Below, in pieces: positions 1-6,310 of a DNA stretch of 11,190 nucleotides. Under the pieces are notes generated by a model. The model was not told where the DNA came from and ran no database searches. It saw only the letters and a program-made list of their open reading frames with translations. The DNA comes from Nitrososphaerales archaeon TH5896 (lineage in GTDB: Archaea; Thermoproteota; Nitrososphaeria; Nitrososphaerales; Nitrososphaeraceae), in assembly GCA_014523625.1 (NCBI GenBank), contig JAATVP010000205.1, positions 1 through 11,190 on the forward strand. Reading direction: 5' to 3'. Every line of letters begins with the position of its first letter. Position 1 is the stretch's first letter. Both the position numbers and the translations under genes were made by a program.

Positions 1-30
1 AAAGCAAATCTTTTCAAGGAACTCTCAAAC

Positions 31-39
31 TTAATATAT
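31..39 (+). promoter_or_regulatory. TATA-box candidate for the FKBP gene
   Basis: TTAATATAT is centred 26 bp before the ATG at 61. Archaeal TATA boxes sit about 26 bp upstream of transcription start, so this would give a leaderless or nearly leaderless mRNA. No Shine-Dalgarno-like sequence precedes the ATG, which agrees. This is position-based inference. Confidence 0.5.
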
Positions 40-60
40 GGTATTTCGATAGCGACATGT

Positions 61-885
61 ATGCCCTTAGAGAAAGGTTCGCTCATACTCTTAGATTATA
101 CAGCTAAGATCAAGGATACTGATAATATAATTGAAACCACTATTGAAGAGGATGCCAAAAAATCCGGCACACACGATCCTTCCCGCAAATACGAACCGAA
201 ATTAATCTCAGTAGGGGAAGGTTGGGTTTTGAAGGGACTGGATGAAGCTCTATCCTCAGCAAATGAAGGTGATAAAATGGATGTAGAAATTTCACCAGAT
301 AAAGGCTTTGGCGAAAGAGATGCTAGTAAAATCCGGATGATTCCTCAAAGAAAGCTTGGAGACAAGGCAGATGAGGTCTCTATTGGTGACGAAATTGAAA
401 TAGAAAAACGAAAGGGCATAGTTAGGTATGTAGGTTCAGGACGAGTTCAACTTGATTTCAATCATAGGTATGCTGGTAGAGTTCTACTCTACAATATCAA
501 CGTTATAAAGAAGATTCAGACAGATGATGATAAAGTAAAATCATTGACTAGAAGGTGGATACCTCTAAAAGAAGATAAGGTCAATTTCGAAATGAAAGGT
601 CCAGTCCTTGAACTGATCCTCCCAGAGGAGACTTTCCTTTTGGACGGAATACAAATCATAAAAGGAGCTGTTTCAAATGACATTTTCAAGTACGTACCTT
701 CAATAACATCAGTCAAATTCATTGAAGAATATGTCAGCCAAGAGAATGCTAAAAAGGACAACACTATTGAGGGCCAGGGAAGCAAGAAAGTAGAAGAGCA
801 AGGAAGCAAGAAAGTAGAAGAGCAAGGAAGCAAGAAAGTAGAAGAGCAAGGAAGCAAGAAAGTAGAAGAGCAAGGAAGCACGTAA
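61..885 (+). CDS. Long-type FKBP/SlyD-like peptidyl-prolyl cis-trans isomerase
   Basis: This 274-residue protein is a predicted cytosolic peptidyl-prolyl isomerase and folding chaperone; no signal peptide or membrane span is seen. The FKBP fold begins at residue 5 (GSLILLDYTAKI) with the flap segment GEGWVLKGLDEAL at 52-64. The KGFGERD segment at 81-87 matches the SlyD-type DAYGEHD, and the insert-in-flap (IF) domain follows at about 88-135. The closing strand at 132-150 (NHRYAGRVLLYNINVI) matches SlyD NHMLAG...FNVEV. Residues 155-225 form the extra C-terminal domain of archaeal long FKBPs. The tail, 226-274, is hydrophilic and carries four identical octapeptides (GSKKVEEQ) plus a partial fifth. 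ATG 61 directly precedes the fold and has a TATA box 26 bp upstream. The gene converges on egsA. The family call is firm; client proteins are unknown. Confidence 0.9.
   Translation: MPLEKGSLILLDYTAKIKDTDNIIETTIEEDAKKSGTHDPSRKYEPKLISVGEGWVLKGLDEALSSANEGDKMDVEISPDKGFGERDASKIRMIPQRKLGDKADEVSIGDEIEIEKRKGIVRYVGSGRVQLDFNHRYAGRVLLYNINVIKKIQTDDDKVKSLTRRWIPLKEDKVNFEMKGPVLELILPEETFLLDGIQIIKGAVSNDIFKYVPSITSVKFIEEYVSQENAKKDNTIEGQGSKKVEEQGSKKVEEQGSKKVEEQGSKKVEEQGST
778..880 (+). repeat. 24-nt in-frame tandem repeat, 4 perfect copies plus partial fifth
   Basis: Units begin at 778, 802, 826 and 850 and are identical at the nucleotide level; a truncated fifth starts at 874 and runs into the stop codon. Each unit reads GSKKVEEQ in the FKBP frame (residues 240-271). 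Identity at every codon position points to recent replication slippage or unequal crossing-over rather than an old, selected peptide repeat. Copy number is likely to vary between strains. Confidence 0.95.
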
Positions 886-911
886 AAGCTCAGCTATCTT
901 TAGTACGTGCT
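877..911. terminator. Hairpin between convergent FKBP and egsA genes
   Basis: AGCACGTA (877-884) pairs perfectly with TACGTGCT (904-911), and AAAG (885-888) can pair with CTTT (898-901), leaving a 2-nt bulge and a 9-nt loop. The left arm contains the FKBP stop codon (883-885). No long T-tract follows on either strand, so this is more likely a 3'-end structure, possibly shared by both transcripts, than a classical intrinsic terminator. Confidence 0.4.
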
Positions 912-927
912 ACTAGCCCTCACTGGC

Positions 928-1971
928 TCAAATTACCTTTACAGATTTTGCAAGACTAGCCGCCTTATTTTTGTCCAATTTTTCTCTATTGAGAATAGTA
1001 AATCTTTCAGGTCGTAATGAGCTTGCTAATACCAAAGATTGAACAACTTCATTTTCGGTCAAATTGATCTGTTTTCCTCGTGTAGGTGCACCAAATAAAG
1101 CCAAAGTTTCGACTATCTTCTCCCAATCTAACCCATGTAACTTGGCCATCATAATCGTCCCAATGCCGACTCGTTCTCCATGAAGTCCAGAATTCTTACC
1201 GGCCACGTATTCAACAGCGTGACTAAAAAGATGTTCCGAACCCGAGCAGGGTCTGCTGCTTCCTGCAATGCAGGACGCTACCCCGGCGCTTATCAGGGCT
1301 TCCACAACTGTTCTTAATCCATACAAATCATCATTTACAAGATTTTGGCCTTCGTCGAGAATTATCTTTGCACTTAGGTATGCAAGATTCGCAGCATATG
1401 TTCCATAGTATTCATGTACTTCGTCTCTAGCAAGCTCCCAATCTTTGACAGCTGTTATCTTACCAACAAGGTCTCCACAGCCGCTTATCATCAAACGATG
1501 TGGAGCCTTTGACATAAGTTCGACATCCGCTAATACGCCGATAGGGGTTTTTGCTTTTATCGAATATGGTTTGTCTGATCCCTTCATCGAAACGAAGGGA
1601 CTTGATATCCCATCATGAGAAGCAGAAGTGGGGACACTTATGAAAGACTTCCCCAAGCTATAAGCTGTCATCTTGGCGAGGTCGACTGAGCGCCCTCCGC
1701 CTTGTCCAACAATTACGTCAGGGGAGTACCTTTTAAGTGCTCTAGCTAATCTTTCCGCTTCTATGATTGTAGCGTCAGCGGCTACAAACCATTTGTACTC
1801 ACTTAAATCTGCATCTTTCATGGATTTTTGGGAAATTACTTGAGTCCTCTCTTTCACAATCTCACCGCTGATAATGGCTACCCTTGAAAAATTGTGATCA
1901 AGCTGCTGAATAAAATTACCCAATCCCACAATAACAGTTGATCCTATCAATATCCTCCTGGGCAATTCCAT
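928..1971 (-). CDS. egsA: sn-Glycerol-1-phosphate dehydrogenase
   Basis: The enzyme reduces dihydroxyacetone phosphate to sn-glycerol-1-phosphate with NAD(P)H. This sets the stereochemistry of the archaeal membrane-lipid backbone and is the first committed step. The 347-residue length is normal for this cytosolic Zn-dependent family of the glycerol/alcohol dehydrogenase-like superfamily. Visible signatures are the nucleotide-binding GQGGGRSVD loop (89-97), the PTSASHDG segment (114-121), and likely Zn ligands Asp167 (GCGDLVGK), His247 (GSEHLFSHA) and His264 (LHGERVG). I chose the ATG at 1971, giving MELPRRI, which is how the family typically begins; AGGA lies 10 nt upstream. An in-frame TTG at 1992 would add seven residues with no support. 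The gene is monocistronic, converging on the FKBP gene and facing a long empty region upstream. Confidence 0.95.
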   Translation of the reverse strand: MELPRRILIGSTVIVGLGNFIQQLDHNFSRVAIISGEIVKERTQVISQKSMKDADLSEYKWFVAADATIIEAERLARALKRYSPDVIVGQGGGRSVDLAKMTAYSLGKSFISVPTSASHDGISSPFVSMKGSDKPYSIKAKTPIGVLADVELMSKAPHRLMISGCGDLVGKITAVKDWELARDEVHEYYGTYAANLAYLSAKIILDEGQNLVNDDLYGLRTVVEALISAGVASCIAGSSRPCSGSEHLFSHAVEYVAGKNSGLHGERVGIGTIMMAKLHGLDWEKIVETLALFGAPTRGKQINLTENEVVQSLVLASSLRPERFTILNREKLDKNKAASLAKSVKVI

Positions 1972-2267
1972 TAAATGCGATTCCTGGGTCAAAGGTAAGT
2001 TATCACAAAATTACTTTACAATCACTTTATCCTATCTATAACCGTATCTGGAGAAATTAAATATTTTGAATTATGTGTAAGCTCTGAGCTCCTTCATTTA
2101 ATACTTTAGTGTCTTAGTATTTTCATGATGGAGAAATGATTTGGAATTCTATCATCAAAAAGATAGCTACCTAGCAGACTAGTTAGAAACATCATTGATT
2201 TCCAAGAAATATGTTCCTCAGTCGAAGATTGTTATTGTATTATAGGATCGGATCCCTCCTATTGTAA

Positions 2268-2285
2268 TTCAAAATGCATTTTGAA
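2268..2285. repeat. 18-bp perfect palindrome
   Basis: TTCAAAATGCATTTTGAA is its own reverse complement, centred between 2276 and 2277. It sits about 300 bp upstream of egsA and about 510 bp upstream of the aCPSF1-like gene. It has the form of a dimeric-regulator binding site, but it is too far from either start to be a standard archaeal operator. Function unknown. Confidence 0.5.
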
Positions 2286-2747
2286 CCAACCATAATTTGC
2301 TGAATCCTGCGTTCATTTATTTGCTAATACTAACGAATTGCAATCGCAAGGAATCAAGGTATTATGAACTTGTACTTTCTAAATGCGGCCAAGTAGGTCT
2401 TAGTGACATGCCTTATATCCATACCCTTTGAAGAATCCAAGGCTGTGCAAACAACTAGCCCAAGAAACTTCAAATTACACTGGGGGTTTTTTCTACTTTC
2501 TGAAACTCCTGATCTATATAGTCTCCGATTAGAATTTCTCTACTTGCACTTTGAAATGACCGCGAATCCAAGTAGTAGAACTTTTCTCTCTAGTTGTATG
2601 GTTCAGTCAGCTGGTTCAAAAATTTTACATAAGTTGATATTCTAGAACGGAAATTGAATTAAACTTGATGCAGATGCAACCCATTCAAACTCATAGATGT
2701 ATTTTTCCTATTTGTTACTAGCTGATTATCGAATTGTGCGGGAATTT

Positions 2748-2769
2748 TTGACGTCAAGCATATATATGC
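2748..2769 (+). promoter_or_regulatory. Palindromic promoter of the aCPSF1-like gene (TATA 2761-2768)
   Basis: Two perfect palindromes abut: TTGACGTCAA (2748-2757) and GCATATATATGC (2758-2769). The second contains the TATA element TATATATG, centred about 29 bp before the ATG at 2793, so transcription would begin within a few bases of the start codon. The first occupies the position of the BRE and of upstream operators. A dimeric regulator or autoregulation is possible; that part is inference. Confidence 0.5.
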
Positions 2770-2792
2770 ATAAGTGCGAACGATGATAGCCT

Positions 2793-4667
2793 ATGATTCG
2801 TGAACAGACCGGACAGAATTTCATGGTAAGAATATTGAATACGTTACCTTCAGAGTCCGGGCTCACGCGCATAGAATATGAGGGACCAAGAATCGCTTTG
2901 TTCTCCACTAATCCGGCATATTTTATACTAAACAGTAACGTGGTTTCAAACATGGTTAATACGGTGAAGAAAAGGATTGTAGTTCGAACTGACGAATCGA
3001 TCAGGAGATCAGAGACAGAATGTGCTGATGCGTTACGCAATGTCCTTCCTAATGGTACTAAGATTTCTAAATTATTATTTGATCCTGCAGTTGGCGAAGT
3101 TACAGCATTGATCGAAGATTTGACAAGGGAGTATTCAATAAACGACCAAGACAACGCGCTATTATCTCAGAAAACTGGGTGGAGGTTCTTGATCAGACGG
3201 TCGCCAAACGATCTTGAATTAATAGAACAAATCAATGCAATAATGGTTCGAAAGGCAAGCGACCGAATTCGATTCTATAAAGAAGTAGGTGAAAAGATCT
3301 TTCGTCCAAGACTAAACGAAAGGACTGAAGTCAGCCTGGTATTTTTGGGTGGATTCAACGAGATAGGTAGATCCTGCATTTTAGTCACTACGAACGAGAG
3401 TAACGTCCTTCTTGATTGCGGTATTAATTCATTTTCCACTGACATAACAACATTCGCACCGAGGTTTGACGTTACTGGCCTTAACATAGACGATATTGAT
3501 TGCGTGGTACTGAGTCACGCACATTTAGATCACTCAGGTTTCCTGCCTATATTGTTCAAACATGGTTACAAGGGCCCAATTTACTGCTCTGAACCTACCA
3601 TTCCTTTGACGTATTTGCTCCTTAGGAGTAGCATACCACCAAGGGAAGAGATGGGCTTCATGAATCCCACTCCAAGTGAAATCGAGGATGTCATTACTCA
3701 TATGATATCATTACCTTATGCGGTAGTCACAGATATTACCTCTGATATTAGGCTAACCCTTGCGAACGCAGGTCATATTTTGGGATCATCAGTTACCCAC
3801 CTACATTTTGGAAACGGTGACCACAATTTGGTATATACTGGAGATTTTAAATTTGGCAGATCATTGGCACTGGAAAATGCCTATTGGAACTTCCAAAGGG
3901 TAGAGACACTCATAGTCGAATCTACTCTGGGGGGTAAGGAAGACATCCTTCAATCAAGAGATGAAATGAATCAAAAATTACTTGAACTGATCAACAGCTG
4001 CTTATCGCAAGGAGGAAATCTGCTTTTTCCTGTCCCAATTTTGGGACAATCTCAAGAGCTGATTTTGACGTTGAGCAATTTTGCTAACGCGGGGTTGCTT
4101 TCTGCAAAAATTTACATTGAGAAATCTGTAGGGCAGGCCAGTTCGATTTACGAGACTTGCATGGAATATCTATCAAAGGAAATTAAGCAGGAAATTGATG
4201 GTTATTCGATAAATATGTTCACACCACCAAAATCTCAAATTGTTGAATCTAAGAAACTTAGGAAAGGCTCACATCTGATAGTCTCCCCTTCATCAACGCT
4301 AACCCACGGCCCGTCTCTCGGTTATCTTGATCAGATATGTGGTGATCCTACGAGCGCTGTGGTCTTTACATCCCAGTCCTTACCAAACACTCCAGCAAGT
4401 AATCTGATAGAAGGTAGGAAGGATCTAGTGATCGAAGGTAAGAGACATAATGTCGAATGTAGAGTCGAAAGCTTTACGGATTTCACTAATCATTCAGATT
4501 ATGGGCAGATCCTGGCATATGTAAAGAGAATGAAACAAAAGCTGCGGAAGGTGATTGTAAATCATGGAGATAAGAACAAAGCTCAGAACTTGGCTGGATC
4601 GATTAATCGGATTCTCAGGTTACATACACAGCATCCGCTTGTTGAAGAAGCAGTGAAGCTAGCATGA
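2793..4667 (+). CDS. aCPSF1/FttA-like KH-metallo-beta-lactamase-beta-CASP ribonuclease
   Basis: Archaeal homologue of CPSF73. The aCPSF1/FttA family cleaves nascent RNA 3' ends and terminates transcription with RNA polymerase. At 624 residues it is close to the usual family length. Order: N-terminal KH-like region (about 15-70), second KH-like region (about 71-150), metallo-beta-lactamase core from 178, beta-CASP insertion (about 370-570), then the end of the MBL core. Metal and catalytic residues are present: Asp208, H242-A-H244-L-D246-H247, His328 (AGHILGSS), Asp351 (YTGDF), motif A Glu376 (ESTLGG), motif B His566 (NHSDYGQ) and motif C His591 (VNHGD). Oddities: the second KH region lacks a GxxG loop (SIND at 115-118), the family GRSQE reads GQSQE (418-422), and the expected GT-GR segment reads SLPNTPASN (529-537). 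Nuclease activity seems retained; RNA recognition may differ. Whether it is the only genomic copy cannot be judged here. Confidence 0.92.
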   Translation: MIREQTGQNFMVRILNTLPSESGLTRIEYEGPRIALFSTNPAYFILNSNVVSNMVNTVKKRIVVRTDESIRRSETECADALRNVLPNGTKISKLLFDPAVGEVTALIEDLTREYSINDQDNALLSQKTGWRFLIRRSPNDLELIEQINAIMVRKASDRIRFYKEVGEKIFRPRLNERTEVSLVFLGGFNEIGRSCILVTTNESNVLLDCGINSFSTDITTFAPRFDVTGLNIDDIDCVVLSHAHLDHSGFLPILFKHGYKGPIYCSEPTIPLTYLLLRSSIPPREEMGFMNPTPSEIEDVITHMISLPYAVVTDITSDIRLTLANAGHILGSSVTHLHFGNGDHNLVYTGDFKFGRSLALENAYWNFQRVETLIVESTLGGKEDILQSRDEMNQKLLELINSCLSQGGNLLFPVPILGQSQELILTLSNFANAGLLSAKIYIEKSVGQASSIYETCMEYLSKEIKQEIDGYSINMFTPPKSQIVESKKLRKGSHLIVSPSSTLTHGPSLGYLDQICGDPTSAVVFTSQSLPNTPASNLIEGRKDLVIEGKRHNVECRVESFTDFTNHSDYGQILAYVKRMKQKLRKVIVNHGDKNKAQNLAGSINRILRLHTQHPLVEEAVKLA

Positions 4668-4713
4668 AATTTTCAATTACCTAAGATTTAACGCATCACT
4701 TGCCTATCAGAAT

Positions 4714-4745
4714 ACTATTCGATTTGTAATGCGAATAGTTTTTTT
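4714..4745 (+). terminator. Hairpin plus T-tract downstream of the aCPSF1-like gene
   Basis: ACTATTCG (4714-4721) pairs perfectly with CGAATAGT (4732-4739) around a 10-nt loop, and seven T's (4739-4745) follow on the plus strand. The structure lies 47 nt after the plus-strand stop codon and before the convergent sepF stop. The T-run favours plus-strand termination, since archaeal RNA polymerase terminates at U-tracts; the stem may add stability or block exonucleases. Confidence 0.65.
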
Positions 4746-4763
4746 ATTCTCGATTAGAAGCCA

Positions 4764-5042
4764 CTAAGTAAGGTCGTAAGAACCTCTCCAAATTTTTACC
4801 ATAGATGGAGTGATAACGACCCGTTCTTCACCCAATCTTGCTATATCTCCGCCTGAGGATTGAACAAATTTGTACAATTCATCGATTACACTTCGTAATT
4901 CATCAACGCTCTTTTGAGCAAGAGGAGTGACCCTAATGATCACGATCATCTGTTTCTTCAGGTCTTCTTTAATCAACTGAACTTCAACAGGATCGCGGAG
5001 AGTTATTGCTTTCAAATAAACTTGTGGTTCATGCGATTGCAT
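4764..5042 (-). CDS. sepF: SepF-like cell division protein (short form)
   Basis: SepF anchors FtsZ to the membrane in bacteria and in FtsZ-containing archaea. The 92-residue product is essentially the SepF core: KAITLRDPVEVQLIKEDLKK (11-30), hydrophobic strand QMIVIIRVTPL, helix QKSVDELRSVIDELYKFVQ, and the diagnostic GGDIARLGEERVVITPS (64-80), matching the family GGDIxxIGxxxxLxTP signature. SepF proteins normally start with a short amphipathic membrane-targeting helix; none is present after this ATG, the only standard start available. In frame upstream, back to a stop at 5082-5084, the DNA reads FLKFIKWIRDNL, which has exactly that character but no ATG/GTG/TTG. The gene lies 88 nt downstream of the thiolase gene on the same strand and may be co-transcribed. 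An FtsZ gene elsewhere is expected but not visible here. Confidence 0.85.
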   Translation of the reverse strand: MQSHEPQVYLKAITLRDPVEVQLIKEDLKKQMIVIIRVTPLAQKSVDELRSVIDELYKFVQSSGGDIARLGEERVVITPSMVKIWRGSYDLT

Positions 5043-5130
5043 TAAATTATCTCTAATCCATTTAATGAATTTCAGAAATAATCAAATAGTCATTCTGGTC
5101 AAAAGATATTGACCCCTAAGGTGAGTTAGA

Positions 5131-6180
5131 TCATATCCTCAATTTTCTTACTACTGAATTATCCAACATTTGACATTCTATCCTGGATTCTTTTTGCTGA
5201 TGAAGAACTGTCAACTTAATGTTTTGACCCCTTGGAGCATCGCTATACCGACCCACTATTCCTCCCGCAACTGGCATTAGATCGTTCCTAAGAACAGAAT
5301 CATTTTTGAATCTCAAAATCCCAAGTGGTCCAGTAAACTCAATAGCCTCAAAAGAGAAGTCATCGTCGAGATATAGAAATTTCATCATTTCATTCTCGCT
5401 CTGGTTTCTTCCAACGATAAGCTTTGCTTCAGTGGAGAGCCTGAAATGTCTTCCCACTTTGAGAAGTTCGACGTCGTTAAGGGTCGGAACTCCATCAGTA
5501 TGCACAAAAAGATCATTAACCCGTTTTGAGAAGCACGGATCGGTAAGGAGACAGCCTCCAGCAGAATTTGGAGGATCTTGAATTCCAAATTCCTTCGCCA
5601 ATGCTAACTGTTCCTTTCTAGATCTACCTACGATAGAATGAAGTTTACTTCTATCAATAAAACCTGACGTTTCTGCATCTGACGGAGGGAGCTTTCCGGC
5701 CGATAAAGGTCTAATTACTTTGCCCACCAAGTTGGATTCTTCCTCGATTGTTCTGAGAGCGTGGCGATGTTGGCTCATAGGCCTCTGGGACAATACTTCC
5801 CCTGTCACCAAGTACGAAGCTCCAATGGTCTCCATATGATCCTTCGCAGCCTTGTACATCATTGCCCTACAATCGATGCATGGATTCATACCCGATCCGA
5901 AACCGTGCTTCGGATTCTTGAGCATAGCAAGATACTCATCTCCAAAATAAACCGTTTTTAATCTAATCCCAAGTGATTCCGCAACCTCCTTTACTCTGTG
6001 GCCGCAACCCTTTCCGCAATCAAAATCACAAAATGGAGTTTTTACTGCAATGGCCTCCACTTCAATTTTCTGATTCAGAACCAGTCTAGTGGAAAGATTG
6101 CTATCTAGCCCCCCCGACAGTAGCACAACTACCTTTGGCTTCTTCAAATTAGGTGGCTTTGTTTCAGTTGAAGTTGACAT
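5131..6180 (-). CDS. MnmA/ThiI-like PP-loop tRNA thiolase, putative Fe-S enzyme
   Basis: A 349-residue cytosolic protein of the adenine-nucleotide alpha-hydrolase (PP-loop) family, close to COG0482 MnmA-like proteins, which activate a tRNA uridine by adenylation and insert sulfur. The PP-loop SGGLDS is at 22-27 and a second conserved stretch, TGEVLSQRPMSQ, is at 126-137. Cysteines stand out: Cys101 and Cys104 (MNPCIDCRAMM) with Cys210 (AGGC) form the C-x2-C...C triad expected of [4Fe-4S]-type tRNA thiolases, and Cys51, Cys55 and Cys59 form CX3CX3C just after the first strand; Cys216 is also nearby. The C-terminal third (about 225-349) is an additional domain I cannot name with confidence. The precise nucleotide modified (s2U, s4U or other) cannot be read from sequence. 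ATG 6180 follows a TATA-like box by about 31 bp. SepF follows downstream. Confidence 0.82.
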   Translation of the reverse strand: MSTSTETKPPNLKKPKVVVLLSGGLDSNLSTRLVLNQKIEVEAIAVKTPFCDFDCGKGCGHRVKEVAESLGIRLKTVYFGDEYLAMLKNPKHGFGSGMNPCIDCRAMMYKAAKDHMETIGASYLVTGEVLSQRPMSQHRHALRTIEEESNLVGKVIRPLSAGKLPPSDAETSGFIDRSKLHSIVGRSRKEQLALAKEFGIQDPPNSAGGCLLTDPCFSKRVNDLFVHTDGVPTLNDVELLKVGRHFRLSTEAKLIVGRNQSENEMMKFLYLDDDFSFEAIEFTGPLGILRFKNDSVLRNDLMPVAGGIVGRYSDAPRGQNIKLTVLHQQKESRIECQMLDNSVVRKLRI

Positions 6181-6206
6181 TATTAATGATAAATTTTAGG
6201 TTTAGG

Positions 6207-6215
6207 TATTATATC
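6207..6215 (-). promoter_or_regulatory. TATA-box candidate for the PP-loop thiolase gene
   Basis: On the minus strand the sequence reads GATATAATA, centred about 31 bp before the ATG at 6180, giving a leader of at most a few nucleotides. An ATAGGG box lies just upstream (minus strand, 6221-6226), mirrored at the divergent CBS promoter. Confidence 0.5.
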
Positions 6216-6220
6216 GTTTG

Positions 6221-6274
6221 CCCTATCGGGATTTGAACAGCAGTAATACTGTTGAATTGTAAGATGGAATAGGG
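6221..6274. repeat. Inverted ATAGGG boxes between divergent promoters
   Basis: CCCTAT (6221-6226) and ATAGGG (6269-6274) form an inverted repeat. Each lies 5-7 bp upstream of a TATA-like element, one firing left into the thiolase gene and one right into the CBS gene. The space between holds AACAG (6236-6240, in GAACAG) and CTGTT pairing around 6241-6254. The arrangement suggests a shared upstream promoter element for both genes, or is coincidental. Confidence 0.35.
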
Positions 6275-6281
6275 TAGATCG

Positions 6282-6288
6282 TTTATAG
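6282..6288 (+). promoter_or_regulatory. TATA-box candidate for the CBS-domain gene
   Basis: TTTATAG is centred 26 bp before the ATG at 6311, the spacing expected for a leaderless archaeal transcript. The bases before the ATG (AATATAGGAC) offer at most a weak AGGA-like element immediately adjacent to the start, too close to act as a ribosome binding site. Confidence 0.5.
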
Positions 6289-6310
6289 GATGGAAACCAG
6301 AATATAGGAC

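Larger units (their letters stand above)
1993..2792. other. Long intergenic region with no credible gene
   Basis: About 800 bp separate the egsA start from the next gene. Open frames here are short, lack family-like motifs and have no convincing promoter placement; the longest on the plus strand (about 80 codons from 2403) reads as low-quality sequence. I could fold no tRNA. Contents I can support are an 18-bp palindrome (2268-2285), a short AATACT/AGTATT inverted repeat (2099-2121), a G5T6 run near 2481, an AT-rich stretch near 2055-2070 that might carry the egsA promoter, and the palindromic promoter at the right end. An unrecognised ncRNA cannot be excluded. Confidence 0.6.

Noticed and set aside
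516..881. 121-codon minus-strand frame with FLLPCSST repeats opposite the FKBP gene.
   Set aside because: It is the antisense reading of the GSKKVEEQ repeat and the FKBP C-terminal domain; the plus-strand protein has clear family motifs.
1972..1992. Upstream TTG start for egsA adding seven residues.
   Set aside because: MELPRRI at the ATG is the family-typical N-terminus and the extra residues have no ribosome binding site support.
2403..2645. 80-codon plus-strand frame in the long intergenic region.
   Set aside because: Composition is unlike the neighbouring proteins, there is no recognisable motif, no TATA box at the right spacing and no ribosome binding site; treated as chance.
2726..3154. 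142-codon minus-strand frame over the aCPSF1-like N-terminus.
   Set aside because: Fully antisense to the KH-like region, covers the promoter, and shows no family features.
5131..6180. Possible defence-type PP-loop (DndC/phosphorothioation-like) role for the thiolase.
   Set aside because: No Dnd or other defence partners are nearby, and the motif order matches MnmA/ThiI-like tRNA thiolases; the neighbours are housekeeping genes.
6219..6240. Minus strand GTTCAAATCCC...ATAGGGCA resembles the T-loop and acceptor end of a tRNA, perhaps an integration-site remnant.
   Set aside because: The T-stem does not pair (TGCTG against CCCGA), the matching ACCCTAT is only about 50 nt away, and no D-arm or anticodon arm can be drawn. 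No integrase gene is nearby.
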